A stretch of DNA of 64,000 bases from Kitasatospora xanthocidica (GCF_014656195.1 NZ_BNBY01000009.1:186001-250000); one strand, 5' to 3'; positions 41,580 to 50,071 are shown, counted from the first letter of the stretch. The notes: generated by a model from the letters alone, not told the origin. Numbers and translations are program-made.

Positions 41580-43895
41580 TTGACGACGAAGTCCGCAGCC
41601 GCGGCGACCCGGGCCACCGTGTACGGCTACCCCCGCCAGGGCCAGGGCCGGGAGCTCAAGAAGGCCATCGAGGGCTACTGGAAGGGCGCCGTCCCGGCGG
41701 AGGGCCTGCTGGCCACCGCCGCCGACCTGCGCCGGACGAACTGGCGCCGACTCGCCGAGGCCGGCGTCGAGGAGGTCCCGACCGGCGACTTCTCCCTCTA
41801 CGACCACGTGCTGGACACCACGGTGGCCGTCGGCGCCGTCCCGCCCCGGCACCGGGAGGCCGTCGCGGCCGACGCGCTGGACGGCTACTTCGCCATGGCG
41901 CGCGGTACCCAGGACGTCGCGCCGCTGGAGATGACCAAGTGGTTCGACACCAACTACCACTACCTGGTACCCGAGTTGGGGCCGGACACGGTCTTCGCCG
42001 CGAACCCGGCCAAGGCCGTCGCCGAGCTGCGGGAGGCCCTCCTGCTCGGCCACCGGGCCCGGCCGGTGCTGGTCGGCCCCGTCACCTACCTGCTGCTCGC
42101 CAAGCCCGCCCCCGGCGTCGCCGCCGACTTCCGGCCGATCACCCTGCTGGACCGGCTGCTGCCCGTCTACGCGCGGCTATTGGCCGAGCTGCGGGCCACC
42201 GGCGCGGAGTGGGTGCAGCTGGACGAGCCCGCCCTCGTCCAGGACCGCACCCCGGCCGAACTGAACGTCGCCGCCCGCGCCTACCGCGAGCTCGGCGCGC
42301 TCACCGACCGCCCGAAGATCCTGGTCGCGAGCTACTTCGACCGCCTCGGCGAGGCCTTGCCGGTCCTCGCCAAGGCCCCGGTCGAAGGCCTGGCACTGGA
42401 CTTCACCGGACCTGCCGTCCGCAACCTGGACGACCTCGCCGCCGTCGGCGGCCTGCCCGGCAAGCGGCTGGTCGCCGGGGTGATCGACGGACGCAACGTC
42501 TGGATCAACGACCTGGAGCGGTCGCTGGCCACCCTGGCGACCCTGCTCGGCCTCGCCGACCGGGTCGACGTGGCACCCTCCTGCTCCCTGCTGCACGTCC
42601 CCCTGGACGCCGCCCTCGAACGGGAGTTGGACCCGCAGATCGCCCGCTGGCTCGCCTTCGCCCGGCAGAAGGCGGGGGAAGCGGCGCTGCTGGCCCGCGG
42701 TCTGCGCGAGGGCACCGGCGCGATCACCGCCGAACTCGCCGCCAACCGCGCCGACCTGGCCTCCCGCGCCACCTCGCCGATCACCCGCGACCCGGCTGTC
42801 CGCGCCCGGGTCGCCGCCGTCACCGAGGCGGACACCCGGCGCGCCCAGCCGTACCCCGTCCGGGCCGAGGCCCAGCGTGCCCGGCTCGGCCTGCCGCTGC
42901 TGCCCACCACCACCATCGGCTCCTTCCCGCAGACCACCGACCTGCGCGTCGCCCGCGCCGACCTGACGGCGGGCCGGATCGACGCGGCGGCGTACCGGGA
43001 GCGGATGGAGGAAGAGGTCCGCGAGGTCATCGCCTACCAGGAGAAGGCCGGCCTCGACGTCCTGGTGCACGGCGAGCCCGAACGCAACGACATGGTCCAG
43101 TACTTCGCCGAACAACTCACCGGCTACCTCGCCACCCGGCACGGCTGGGTGCAGTCCTACGGCACCCGGTACGTGCGACCGCCGGTCCTCGCCGGGGACA
43201 TCTCCCGCCCGCACCCGATGACCGTCGACTGGTTCGGCTACGCCCAGGGCCTCACCGACCGCCCGGTGAAGGGCATGCTCACCGGCCCGGTCACCATGCT
43301 CGCCTGGTCCTTCGTCCGCGACGACCAGCCGCTCGCCGACACCGCCCGCCAGGTCGCCCTCGCGCTGCGCGAGGAGGTCACCGACCTGGAGGCCGCGGGC
43401 GCCGCCGTCGTCCAGGTGGACGAGCCGGCCCTGCGCGAGACCCTGCCGCTGCGGGCCGCCGGCCGCCCGGCCTACCTGGACTGGGCCACCGAGTCCTTCC
43501 GGCTCGCCACCTCCGGCGTCCGCGCCGACACCCAGATCCACACCCACATGTGCTACGCCGAGTTCGGCGCGATCATGACCGCGATCGACGACCTCGACGC
43601 GGACGTCATCTCCCTGGAGGCCACCCGCTCCCACATGGAGGTCGCCGGTGAACTCGCCGAGGCCGGCTACCCGCGCGAGGTCGGCCCGGGCGTCTGGGAC
43701 ATCCACTCGCCGCGCGTCCCGAGCACCGAGGAAGCGGTGGAGCTGCTGCGCGCCGGCCTCGCCGCGATCCCGGCCGAGCGGCTCTGGGTCAACCCCGACT
43801 GCGGCCTGAAGACCCGCGGCTGGCCGGAGACCCGGGCCTCACTGGACAGCCTGGTCGCCGCTGCCCGCCGCCTGCGGGCGGAACTGGACGGCTGA
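41580..43895 (+). CDS. metE: Cobalamin-independent methionine synthase
   Basis: 771 aa, full length for MetE. It transfers the methyl group of 5-methyltetrahydropteroyl-glutamate to homocysteine. Two (beta/alpha)8 barrels: the N-terminal begins [24 protein letters not shown]; the C-terminal carries [10 protein letters not shown], the zinc ligands His and Cys in HTHMCYAEF, Glu in [10 protein letters not shown] and Cys in [13 protein letters not shown]. The TTG at 41580 is the start, since AAGGAGAG lies five to six bases upstream and the family's N-terminus follows. Expression is controlled by the upstream cobalamin riboswitch. Confidence 0.97.
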   Translation: MTTKSAAAATRATVYGYPRQGQGRELKKAIEGYWKGAVPAEGLLATAADLRRTNWRRLAEAGVEEVPTGDFSLYDHVLDTTVAVGAVPPRHREAVAADALDGYFAMARGTQDVAPLEMTKWFDTNYHYLVPELGPDTVFAANPAKAVAELREALLLGHRARPVLVGPVTYLLLAKPAPGVAADFRPITLLDRLLPVYARLLAELRATGAEWVQLDEPALVQDRTPAELNVAARAYRELGALTDRPKILVASYFDRLGEALPVLAKAPVEGLALDFTGPAVRNLDDLAAVGGLPGKRLVAGVIDGRNVWINDLERSLATLATLLGLADRVDVAPSCSLLHVPLDAALERELDPQIARWLAFARQKAGEAALLARGLREGTGAITAELAANRADLASRATSPITRDPAVRARVAAVTEADTRRAQPYPVRAEAQRARLGLPLLPTTTIGSFPQTTDLRVARADLTAGRIDAAAYRERMEEEVREVIAYQEKAGLDVLVHGEPERNDMVQYFAEQLTGYLATRHGWVQSYGTRYVRPPVLAGDISRPHPMTVDWFGYAQGLTDRPVKGMLTGPVTMLAWSFVRDDQPLADTARQVALALREEVTDLEAAGAAVVQVDEPALRETLPLRAAGRPAYLDWATESFRLATSGVRADTQIHTHMCYAEFGAIMTAIDDLDADVISLEATRSHMEVAGELAEAGYPREVGPGVWDIHSPRVPSTEEAVELLRAGLAAIPAERLWVNPDCGLKTRGWPETRASLDSLVAAARRLRAELDG

Positions 43896-43902
43896 CGGAA
43901 GC

Positions 43903-43942
43903 GGGGGCGCGGCCCTGCGCGGCCAGGCGGGGCCGCGCCCCC
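43903..43942 (+). terminator. Terminator after metE
   Basis: GGGGGCGCGGCC (43903-43914) pairs perfectly with GGCCGCGCCCCC (43931-43942), 12 bp, 16-base loop, starting seven bases after the metE stop. Confidence 0.8.
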
Positions 43943-44008
43943 GGTCGGCGTACACCATCGCCGGGGTCGGGCCTGCGGTGGTGCCGGTCCGGTCAGCCGA
44001 GCATCCGC

Positions 44009-44458
44009 TCAGCCGAGCAGGAGTTCCGCCGCCGGGGTGTGGTTCCCGGTCGCGGAGGCACCGGCCATCGCCGAGGCGGCCGTCGCCGGGGCGGTGCCGG
44101 GCGGCACCACCAGCAGCAGGAAATGGTCCTGAAGGCCACGGGTGACGCTGATCGTCGCGTCGCTGCCGGGGAACCAGTTGATCCTGATCACCACGCCGTT
44201 CGCCGCGACGGACCGGGGCACGCCGTCCCAGGCCGAGGTGTCGAGGCCCACCCGGACGATGCGACCGTAGTGGGCACCGAGCGCGGTGATCAGGTCGGGC
44301 AGTTCGGCGAGGACCTGGTTCGAGCGGGGCCACCAGGCGCCGTCGAACACACCCTCCCGCGACATCGTCGGCTCCAGCTCCAGCCGCGGCAGCAGCGGAG
44401 CGCCGGGCACCGTCCACGGCCCGGCAGAGGAGGGGAGGGGAAGAGGGATCGGCATCAT
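44009..44458 (-). CDS. DUF5994-family protein
   Basis: 149 aa. Family pattern visible: LELEPTMSREGVFDGAWWPRSNQVLAELPDL split over residues 26-56, then GRIVRVGLDTSAWDGVPRSV, VVIRINWFPGSDA and LLLVVPPGTAPATAASAM. DUF5994 is an actinobacterial family of unknown function. ATG 44458. It is divergent from a CBS-domain gene with about 300 bases between. Confidence 0.85.
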   Translation of the reverse strand: MMPIPLPLPSSAGPWTVPGAPLLPRLELEPTMSREGVFDGAWWPRSNQVLAELPDLITALGAHYGRIVRVGLDTSAWDGVPRSVAANGVVIRINWFPGSDATISVTRGLQDHFLLLVVPPGTAPATAASAMAGASATGNHTPAAELLLG

Positions 44459-44764
44459 CTGAGGCCGCCCGTCCGGTCCACGAGGGACCCGTCATGACCC
44501 AGGGCGACGTCGACGCTGATGCCGGTGTGCGGAATGTCCTTGGTTGTCTCCCACGGTACTCCGCGGCGACGGTACTCCGCGGCGATCGGCCCCGGAGGTG
44601 GTCCCGGGAGTTCGCCCTCGGACCTCCTCGGACGCCTCCGGACGGCCCGCCACCGGAGTAGGGTCGTAGACATCCAGGGCATCCCGTATTCCGGTACCCG
44701 TTCCGGCTTCGTTCTGGGTGAAGGACGGCCCGGCGGCCCCGGTGGGCGGCCGGAGACGGGAACG
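44459..44764. promoter_or_regulatory. Divergent intergenic region with a perfect 16-bp duplication
   Basis: ACGGTACTCCGCGGCG occurs twice in direct tandem (44553-44568, 44569-44584) between the DUF5994 and CBS genes. Each copy contains CCGCGG. Its position suggests a shared operator. No convincing -35/-10 pair was found. Confidence 0.5.
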
Positions 44765-45211
44765 GTGAGCACCGTGACCCCCAACTCCCCGCACTCCCCA
44801 CAGCCGATGTGGCCCGGCCACGGCCTCACGGTCGCCGACGCGATGGACCCCTGCGACTACCAGATAGCCGACGACAACACCGTCGACCAGGCGAACGACA
44901 TCCTCCGCGGCGCCGGCGTCGAGTACCTGCTCGTCCGCGACCACGACGGCCGGTGCGAGGGGCTGGTCACCCGCACCGGACTCCACTCATTCCTGACCCG
45001 CTCCTGGTACACCGAGCGGACCACGATCGGTGTCACCGCGCACCAGCGCGGCCCGTTCGCCTGGCCGACCATGGGCCTGGCGCTGGCCGCAGTCGCCATG
45101 CGGATCAAGCACCTGGCGGTCTGGCCCGTCGTCGACGAGGACGGCTACATCCTCGGCGTGCTCACCGAGGACCGCGCCACCGGCCTGCTCGCCGTCGCCC
45201 CGGCGGCCTGA
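44765..45211 (+). CDS. CBS-domain protein
   Basis: 148 aa. Two CBS-like halves: TVADAMDPCDYQIADDNTVDQANDILRGAGVEYLLVRDHDGR and, after a short linker, AAVAMRIKHLAVWPVVDEDGYILGVLTEDRA (quoted in parts; residues about 24-75 and 105-140). The pair forms a Bateman-type module that binds adenine nucleotides. Stand-alone CBS proteins of this kind are common in Streptomyces stress regulons. GTG 44765 follows a GGAGA site; GTG 44774 is an alternative. Confidence 0.82.
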   Translation: MSTVTPNSPHSPQPMWPGHGLTVADAMDPCDYQIADDNTVDQANDILRGAGVEYLLVRDHDGRCEGLVTRTGLHSFLTRSWYTERTTIGVTAHQRGPFAWPTMGLALAAVAMRIKHLAVWPVVDEDGYILGVLTEDRATGLLAVAPAA

Positions 45212-45244
45212 GGCCGCCGTGACGGCAGCACCGCCGGTGCCCAG

Positions 45245-45280
45245 CTCAGAGTGCGAACATCACTCAGAGTGTGAACATCG
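45245..45280. repeat. 18-bp tandem duplication at the stop of the CarD-like gene
   Basis: CTCAGAGTGYGAACATCR occurs at 45245-45262 and 45263-45280. The second copy encodes the last codons and stop of the leftward gene; the first would encode nearly the same end again. Confidence 0.75.
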
Positions 45281-45491
45281 CGGCGAACGGCGGGCGGATC
45301 CGTACCTGACGGGGGCCGAAGTCGACGACGACCGCGGCGTCGTCCCCGTCCTCCACCTCGATGACGCGGCCGAGGCCGTACTTGTCGTGGGTGACCCGGT
45401 CGCCCACGGCGAAGTGCTTGGGCGGCGCGGCGGGCCGGGATTTGAAGGGGCTGGTGGGCAAGGAGCGTCGGACTACCGGTGTTTTCCTCAT
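45264..45491 (-). CDS. Small CarD/UvrD-tail-like Tudor domain protein
   Basis: 75 aa. The core FAVGDRVTHDKYGLGRVIEV followed by AVVVDFGPRQVRIRPP is the beta-barrel also seen in CarD-like proteins and at the C-terminus of UvrD/PcrA helicases, where it binds RNA polymerase. A role in contacting RNA polymerase is inferred. ATG 45491 lies seven bases after CATACT on this strand and has no clear ribosome site. It is divergent from the cold-shock gene. Confidence 0.75.
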   Translation of the reverse strand: MRKTPVVRRSLPTSPFKSRPAAPPKHFAVGDRVTHDKYGLGRVIEVEDGDDAAVVVDFGPRQVRIRPPFAAMFTL

Positions 45492-45629
45492 CCCGGCCAG
45501 TATGCTCCGAAAACCGGCAGGACGGGTCGATCCGGAGGGCTGAATTCGCGGCCGGGTCGGGGAGGGCGCGCGCGGGCGGGCCGGCCGGGAAAATCGCGCG
45601 GAATTCCTGCGCGGCGGGCCAGGTCCTGC

Positions 45630-45635
45630 TACAGT
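45630..45635 (+). promoter_or_regulatory. -10 element of the cold-shock gene
   Basis: TACAGT fits TAnnnT and would start a transcript near 45642, with a leader of about 155 bases to the cold-shock ATG. The -35 is unclear. Confidence 0.45.
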
Positions 45636-45660
45636 CGAGTTAGTTGCAGTAGTGGTTCCC

Positions 45661-45684
45661 ATGAAGTTCGTGTGCGCCTGCTGA
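45661..45684 (+). CDS. Candidate leader peptide of the cold-shock gene
   Basis: ATG AAG TTC GTG TGC GCC TGC TGA encodes MKFVCAC. The last three sense codons and the stop lie in the left arm and loop of the following terminator hairpin, so a translating ribosome would prevent its folding. The two Cys codons suggest a link to cysteine supply, but this is inference. A ribosome site (GTGG) is weak. Confidence 0.45.
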   Translation: MKFVCAC

Positions 45685-45708
45685 TTGTTGCAGGCGCATT
45701 TTCTTTTT
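45673..45708 (+). terminator. Intrinsic terminator in the cold-shock gene leader
   Basis: TGCGCCTGC (45673-45681) pairs perfectly with GCAGGCGCA (45690-45698) over an 8-base loop, followed by TTTTCTTTTT (45699-45708). This is a textbook Rho-independent terminator, rare in such GC-rich DNA. It lies 88 bases before the cold-shock start, so full-length transcription must pass it. Confidence 0.85.
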
Positions 45709-45795
45709 CCGGGCCTTCCCCGGTGGGTTCTCATCGCGGCGACTCGAAAGTCCGCGAGGTGCGGACTTCGGACAGTCTCTCGAAGGAGATTTCTC

Positions 45796-45999
45796 ATGGC
45801 CACCGGTACCGTGAAGTGGTTCAATTCGGAAAAGGGCTTCGGCTTCATCGAGCAGGAGGGTGGCGGCGCCGACGTGTTCGCCCACTACTCGAACATCAGC
45901 GCCAGCGGTTTCCGCGAGCTGGTCGAGGGCCAGAAGGTCGAGTTCGACGTCACGCAGGGCCAGAAGGGTCCGCAGGCCGAGAACATCCGCCCGCTGTAG
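45796..45999 (+). CDS. Cold-shock protein, CspA family
   Basis: 67 aa single OB fold. RNP1 is KGFGFIEQ and RNP2 is VFAHYSNI; the start [18 protein letters not shown] is typical of streptomycete SC-type Csp. It binds single-stranded RNA and DNA and melts RNA secondary structure. AAGGAG lies about seven bases before the ATG. The long leader with a terminator and short peptide suggests attenuation; Csp proteins can act as antiterminators, so feedback is possible. A strong hairpin follows the gene. Confidence 0.96.
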   Translation: MATGTVKWFNSEKGFGFIEQEGGGADVFAHYSNISASGFRELVEGQKVEFDVTQGQKGPQAENIRPL

Positions 46000-46027
46000 G
46001 CTTCCTGCCCGGCTTCCGTCCGGCAGC

Positions 46028-46068
46028 GAGGGGCCCGTACCGTGCACGACGCGCGGTGCGGGCCCCTC
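46028..46068 (+). terminator. Terminator after the cold-shock gene
   Basis: GAGGGGCCCGTACCG (46028-46042) pairs with CGGTGCGGGCCCCTC (46054-46068): 14 Watson-Crick pairs and one T-G pair, 11-base loop, followed by GGCGTTT. Confidence 0.85.
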
Positions 46069-46124
46069 GGCGTTTACCGGGGTGGCGGGGCGGGGGAGTG
46101 GGCGGGGCCGTAGAGTGCGGGCCC

Positions 46125-46886
46125 GTGACTCCCGCCACCGACCTCACCCGCGCCGAACTCGCCGTCCTGCTCGACGAGGTGCGCGCCTCCGTCGGCCGAC
46201 TCGCCGCCACCGTCGGGAACCTGACCGACCGGCAGGCGGGCGAGCCGTCCGCGCTCCCGGGCTGGAGCCGGGCCCACGTCATCACCCACCTCGCGCGCGG
46301 CGCCGACGCGTACCGGTGGCTGCTCGCGCTGGCCCGTACGGGTGCCGAACCCGGTCCGCGGGCCGACGCCGCGGCGCTGGACCGCGCGCTGCGGGAGGGG
46401 GCCGAGCGCGGTGCGGCCGCGCTCGCGGAGGACCTGCGGGTCAGTCTGGACGGGCTGTTCGAGGAGGCCGCGGCCGTGCCCGCCGAACGGTGGGCCACGC
46501 TCGTGCCGGCCCTCGCCGGGTGGCGGCACCCCGCCTGGTTCACCCTCCACCGCGCCTGGCGCGAGGTCGAGACCCACCACGTCGACCTCGACCTCGACCT
46601 CGACCTCGGTCGGGGGACGGCCGGCTGGCCCGCCGGCTACGTGGCCTGGGCGCTCGACGCGACCGCCGCCACGCTGGCCGCGCGCGGCTTCCCCGTCGCC
46701 CGGCTGGAGGCCACCGACCTCGGACGTTCCTGGTCCCTCGGGGAGGCGGGCCCCGTCGTCCGCGGACCCGGGCACGTGCTGCTCGCCTGGCTCGCCGGCC
46801 GCGGCCCGGCGCCGCGGACCGGAACCGGGGAGCCGCTGCCGGCCCCGCCGGTGTGGCCGCTGCCGCCGGTCCCCGGCTGGGGGTGA
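46125..46886 (+). CDS. Mycothiol-dependent maleylpyruvate isomerase family protein
   Basis: 253 aa. DinB-like four-helix fold with the metal ligands of the family: His in SRAHVITHLARGADAYRWLL and Glu/His in WREVETHHVDLDL, followed by an Asp-Leu repeat (DLDLDLDL). The C-terminal domain carries GWPAGYVAWALDA. Relatives isomerise maleylpyruvate with mycothiol or transfer mycothiol to toxins. GTG 46125 lies eight bases after TAGAGT (46111-46116) with no ribosome site, so a leaderless start is likely. Confidence 0.88.
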   Translation: MTPATDLTRAELAVLLDEVRASVGRLAATVGNLTDRQAGEPSALPGWSRAHVITHLARGADAYRWLLALARTGAEPGPRADAAALDRALREGAERGAAALAEDLRVSLDGLFEEAAAVPAERWATLVPALAGWRHPAWFTLHRAWREVETHHVDLDLDLDLGRGTAGWPAGYVAWALDATAATLAARGFPVARLEATDLGRSWSLGEAGPVVRGPGHVLLAWLAGRGPAPRTGTGEPLPAPPVWPLPPVPGWG

Positions 46887-47091
46887 TCGGGCGCGGCCGG
46901 TCGGCCGTACGAGTCGGACACACGGTCTCGTCCAGCGGCGGTCCCTCCTCGTGCACCTCGATGTCGGGCGGGCGCCCCCGGGGGAAGACCGACTGGGGGA
47001 AGGCCGACGGGAAGCGATCACCCGCCGTCGGTCGTCCGTCACGCACAGGGGAGGTGGCGGGCGGCGGCGGGCCGGCGCAGAATCCCGTGGC
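46887..47091. other. Intergenic region without recognised feature
   Basis: About 200 bases with no gene. The only signal seen is a CAGAAT -10-like hexamer (47078-47083) eight bases before the next ATG. Confidence 0.5.
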
Positions 47092-47661
47092 ATGACCTCA
47101 CGAGGCAGGACCGGCCGCCCGACGCTGGTCGCCGTCAGCGGCCCGCCCGGGGCGGGCAAGACCACGCTGGCGCACGCCCTGGCCGGAGCGCTCGGCTGGT
47201 CGGCCGTCTGCCGGGACGAACTCAAGGAACGGATGGCCGCCGTCGGTGTCGGCCCCGGCGGGGACCTGGACCGGCGGACCCTGCGGGTGTTCTTCCGCAC
47301 CATCGGCGAACACCTGGCGGCGGGGACCAGTCTGGTGGCGGAGGCCGCCTACCAGGACCGCCTCTGGCGTCCGGGCCTGGAGCCGCTCGCCGACCTGGCC
47401 GTCATCCGGGTCGTGCGCTGCGTGGTCGACCCGGAGCTCGCCCGCCGGCGCATCGCCCGCCGGGCCGCCGAGCTGCCCTCGCGGGCCGTGCACGCGGACG
47501 CCGAACTGCTGCGCCGGATCGCGGCGGGGGAGCGGCCGGTCGAGTCCTGGCTGCCGATCGCGCTCGACGTGCCCTGCCTGGCGGTGGACACCACGGAGGG
47601 CCTGCGGCCGCCCCTGGCACGGATCGTCGCGTTCGCGGCGGGCGAGTCGGGGGAGGCGTAG
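47092..47661 (+). CDS. P-loop kinase-like protein
   Basis: 189 aa. Walker A GPPGAGKTT near residue 17; VCRDELKERM near 40 looks like a substrate site; RRRIARRA near 122 is a lid-type Arg cluster; RVVRCVVDPELARR gives the strand before it. The organisation fits the AAA_33/zeta-toxin-like kinases that phosphorylate small molecules or transfer phosphate to antibiotics. The target is unknown. ATG 47092 probably leaderless behind CAGAAT. Confidence 0.82.
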   Translation: MTSRGRTGRPTLVAVSGPPGAGKTTLAHALAGALGWSAVCRDELKERMAAVGVGPGGDLDRRTLRVFFRTIGEHLAAGTSLVAEAAYQDRLWRPGLEPLADLAVIRVVRCVVDPELARRRIARRAAELPSRAVHADAELLRRIAAGERPVESWLPIALDVPCLAVDTTEGLRPPLARIVAFAAGESGEA

Positions 47662-47704
47662 TCGGGCGGAGGCACCGGTCGGCGGCGGGGTTACCCTCGG
47701 CGGT

Positions 47705-48556
47705 ATGGACGCCTCCGAAGCGGTGGGACCGGCCGAGGGCCTGGCGGGTCTCGCCCGGCTGCTGGACCGGCGCGGTGCGGTGGTGCTCAGCGGCGCCGGC
47801 CTGTCCACCGAGTCGGGCATCCCCGACTACCGCGGGGCCACCGGCCGCCACCGCAGCGGCACCCCGATGACCTACCAGGAGTTCACCGGCGGCGAGGCCG
47901 CCCGGCGCCGCTACTGGGCGCGCAGCCACACCGGCTGGCCCGCCTTCGCCCGGGCCCGGCCGAACGCCGGCCACCAGGCCGTCGAGCGGCTGCGGCGGTC
48001 GGGGCACGTCGCCGCGGTCATCACCCAGAACGTCGACGGTCTCCACCACGCGGCCGGCACCCGGGAGGCCGTGGAACTGCACGGCGGACTGGACCGGGTG
48101 GTCTGCCTCGACTGCCGGCGCACCAGCTCCCGCGCCGAACTCGACCGGCGCCTCGACGAGTTGAACCGGGGATTCCGCCGCCCCGCCGCCGAACTGCGCC
48201 CGGACGGCGACGCGCTGCTCGCGCCGGAGCAGGTGGCCGGGTTCCGGGTCGCGCCCTGCGCGGACTGCGGCGGCGTGCTCAAGCCGGACGTGGTCTTCTT
48301 CGGCGAGAACGTGCCCGCCGCCCGGGTCGAGCACTGCTACGACCTGGTCGACGCGGCACGGTCCCTGGTGGTCCTCGGCTCCTCGCTCACGGTCCTGTCG
48401 GGCCTGCGCTTCGTCCGCCGGGCCGCCCGGGCGCGACTGCCCGTCGCCATCGTCAACCAGGGCTCCACCCGCGGCGACGACCTCGCCGTGCTCCGCCTCG
48501 ACCTGGCCCTGGGCCCGGCCATGACCGAGACCGCCCGCCTCCTGGGTGCCGCCTGA
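47705..48556 (+). CDS. Sir2-family NAD-dependent protein deacylase (sirtuin)
   Basis: 283 aa. NAD-binding GAGLSTESGIPDYRG, catalytic region TQNVDGLHHAAG with the following His in ELHGGLDRV, a zinc ribbon of two Cys pairs (CLDC and CADC), GVLKPDVVFFGENVP and LVVLGSSLTVLSG. Sirtuins remove acyl groups from lysine using NAD. The zinc module has an insert of about 45 residues between the Cys pairs. ATG 47705 lies seven bases after TACCCT (47692-47697) with no ribosome site; leaderless. Confidence 0.95.
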   Translation: MDASEAVGPAEGLAGLARLLDRRGAVVLSGAGLSTESGIPDYRGATGRHRSGTPMTYQEFTGGEAARRRYWARSHTGWPAFARARPNAGHQAVERLRRSGHVAAVITQNVDGLHHAAGTREAVELHGGLDRVVCLDCRRTSSRAELDRRLDELNRGFRRPAAELRPDGDALLAPEQVAGFRVAPCADCGGVLKPDVVFFGENVPAARVEHCYDLVDAARSLVVLGSSLTVLSGLRFVRRAARARLPVAIVNQGSTRGDDLAVLRLDLALGPAMTETARLLGAA

Positions 48557-48600
48557 GCCGGGCGCCGGGCACCGCCTGAGCTGCCCGCTGTCGTCCGCCG

Positions 48601-49272
48601 TCAGCCCGCGGGCTGCCAGGGACGGCCCGGGACCCAGAGCGGGACGGGCCCGCCGAGCGGCATGACGCGCGCCGCGTCCTCCTCCAGCCACCCGCACACC
48701 CGCGCCGGATCGCTGTCGCTCAGCTCAACCAGCGCGGCCGCGGCGATCCGGGTGCAGCCCAGCACCAGTGCGAGGGTGTCCTGGCGGCGGTGCCGCTCCC
48801 GTACGTACGCCTCGACCCGCTCCTCGAAGCGCTCCTCGACCCGCTCGCGCCCGGACGGCTCGTCCACGGCGGACAGCGCCTGGACGCCGTGCCACACCAG
48901 GGTCAGCGCGCAGGGCTCGGCCGGGTGCGACACCTCGTCCCGGCGCGCCTGCTCACGGGCCTCCGCCGAGCGCTGCCCCAGCCACTCCAGGGCCGCCGAC
49001 CCGTCCTCCGCGCAGGACCGCACGACCAGCTCGGCCGCCCGTCCGGCGACCGCCCGCAGTGCCGCCGTCGCGGGCACCCGCAGACCTGGCGCGGCCGGGT
49101 CGCCGAACGCCAGCCAGGCGTCCGCGAACGAGGCCGCCCGCAGGCCGCCCACCCAGGCCGGCACCCCGCCCGCCGTGCCCAGCCACTCCTGCGCGCCCAG
49201 TCGGACCAGTCCGACGGCGACCAGGTACGCCGCGTCCCCGTCGAGCTTCGACGGTCGTCCGTTGCGCCTCAC
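48601..49272 (-). CDS. Conserved-looking protein of unknown function
   Basis: 223 aa. Mainly helical and soluble: SKLDGDAAYLVAVGLVRLGAQEWLG, WVGGLRAASFADAWLAFG, then a charged central helix (RERVEERFEERVEAYVRERH, residues about 155-175) and a C-terminal tail VPLWVPGRPWQP. No motif is recognised. Several GTGs compete (49287, 49281, 49278, 49272); 49272 is chosen because GGGGGTGG lies five bases before it. Confidence 0.55.
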   Translation of the reverse strand: MRRNGRPSKLDGDAAYLVAVGLVRLGAQEWLGTAGGVPAWVGGLRAASFADAWLAFGDPAAPGLRVPATAALRAVAGRAAELVVRSCAEDGSAALEWLGQRSAEAREQARRDEVSHPAEPCALTLVWHGVQALSAVDEPSGRERVEERFEERVEAYVRERHRRQDTLALVLGCTRIAAAALVELSDSDPARVCGWLEEDAARVMPLGGPVPLWVPGRPWQPAG

Positions 49273-49537
49273 ACACACCACCCCCACCAGCGGTCATCAC
49301 CCCGTGACGGCACATCCCATCACACCGGGACGGGAACGAACTAGACAGGGCCACGTCACAAAATGGAGCCGATGCGACGGCGCCCCCGCCGCCCCGCGGG
49401 CCGCGCCGCGGCGACCGGCCGGGGGATGTCGCGCGGTCGCGGCGGCCGGTCGCGGGTGATGCGCGGTCAAGAGTGTTCTGTCGGCGGGCAGAGGGCGGCC
49501 GGCCCCGCCCGGGCCGGCCGGCGGGGCCGTTCCGGGG
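49273..49537. other. Intergenic region without recognised gene
   Basis: 265 bases between two leftward genes. Codon-like patterns are weak in all frames. It should contain the promoter of the gene ending at 48601; a CTAGTTC sequence on the minus strand (around 49342) is the only candidate -10. Confidence 0.4.
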
Positions 49538-49957
49538 TCACCGGTCCGTGGTGGGTTCACCGGCCCGGGCGCGCTCGGCGTCCAGGCGGGCGTGGGCGTC
49601 GGCCCAGGTGATCGGGAGCTGCTCGACTGGGGTCTGCCAGAAGGTGAAGGTGGACTCCTTCATGGTGGCGCGCAGGCCCCTCATGACCGAGCGGTGCGGT
49701 TCGGCAGCGGCGAAGGCGTTCAGGGCCTCGCGGCTCTCCCAGGCGGAGAGCGTGTAGAAGGTCCGCCGCAGCGGCCGGGCGATCAGCGAGCCGCCGAGGG
49801 CGCCGGGGGCGTTGCGCAGCTGCCGCCAGACGGCCAGCGACTTCAGGAAGAAGCGCGGGACGTCGGCGAGCGAGCGCACCTCGAAGCGGGAGGCCATGAC
49901 GACCGCCGAGGTGCCGGGGGTGGCCGGGTTCGGGGTGATCCAGGGCAGCGTGGGCAT
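49538..49957 (-). CDS. Antibiotic-monooxygenase-like (ABM/DUF3291) protein
   Basis: 139 aa. A single ferredoxin-like alpha+beta domain: AVVMASRFEVRSLADVPRFFLKSL, TFYTLSAWESREALNAFAAAEPH and a C-terminal FTFWQTPVEQLP. The pattern W-x-S-x-E-A-L-N-A-F is typical of ABM-type proteins, which include heme-degrading and quinone-forming monooxygenases. ATG 49957 has GAGGAG upstream. It is divergent from a MerR regulator and driven by a promoter with MerR geometry. Substrate unknown. Confidence 0.78.
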   Translation of the reverse strand: MPTLPWITPNPATPGTSAVVMASRFEVRSLADVPRFFLKSLAVWRQLRNAPGALGGSLIARPLRRTFYTLSAWESREALNAFAAAEPHRSVMRGLRATMKESTFTFWQTPVEQLPITWADAHARLDAERARAGEPTTDR

Positions 49958-50000
49958 GGCTGACACTCCTCGTCGGGGACGGCGCCACATTGGGTAGTGG

Positions 50001-50032
50001 CACTATCTATGTTAGACAGTGTTGGTATCCAA
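50001..50032 (-). promoter_or_regulatory. MerR-type promoter and operator for the ABM-like gene
   Basis: CACTATCTA (50001-50009) and TAGACAGTG (50013-50021) form an inverted repeat with one mismatch around TGT. On the minus strand it lies in the 19-base spacer between -35 TTGGAT (complement of 50027-50032) and -10 GATAGT (complement of 50002-50007). This is the layout of MerR-activated promoters. Confidence 0.65.
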
Positions 50033-50071
50033 ATGCCAGGGGAACCGAGGAAGAGAAAGACGGGTGCAGCC

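Noticed and set aside
45492-45848. Longer start for the CarD-like gene reaching across the cold-shock start
   Set aside because: It would run antisense through the cold-shock leader and terminator; the ATG at 45491 fits the domain.
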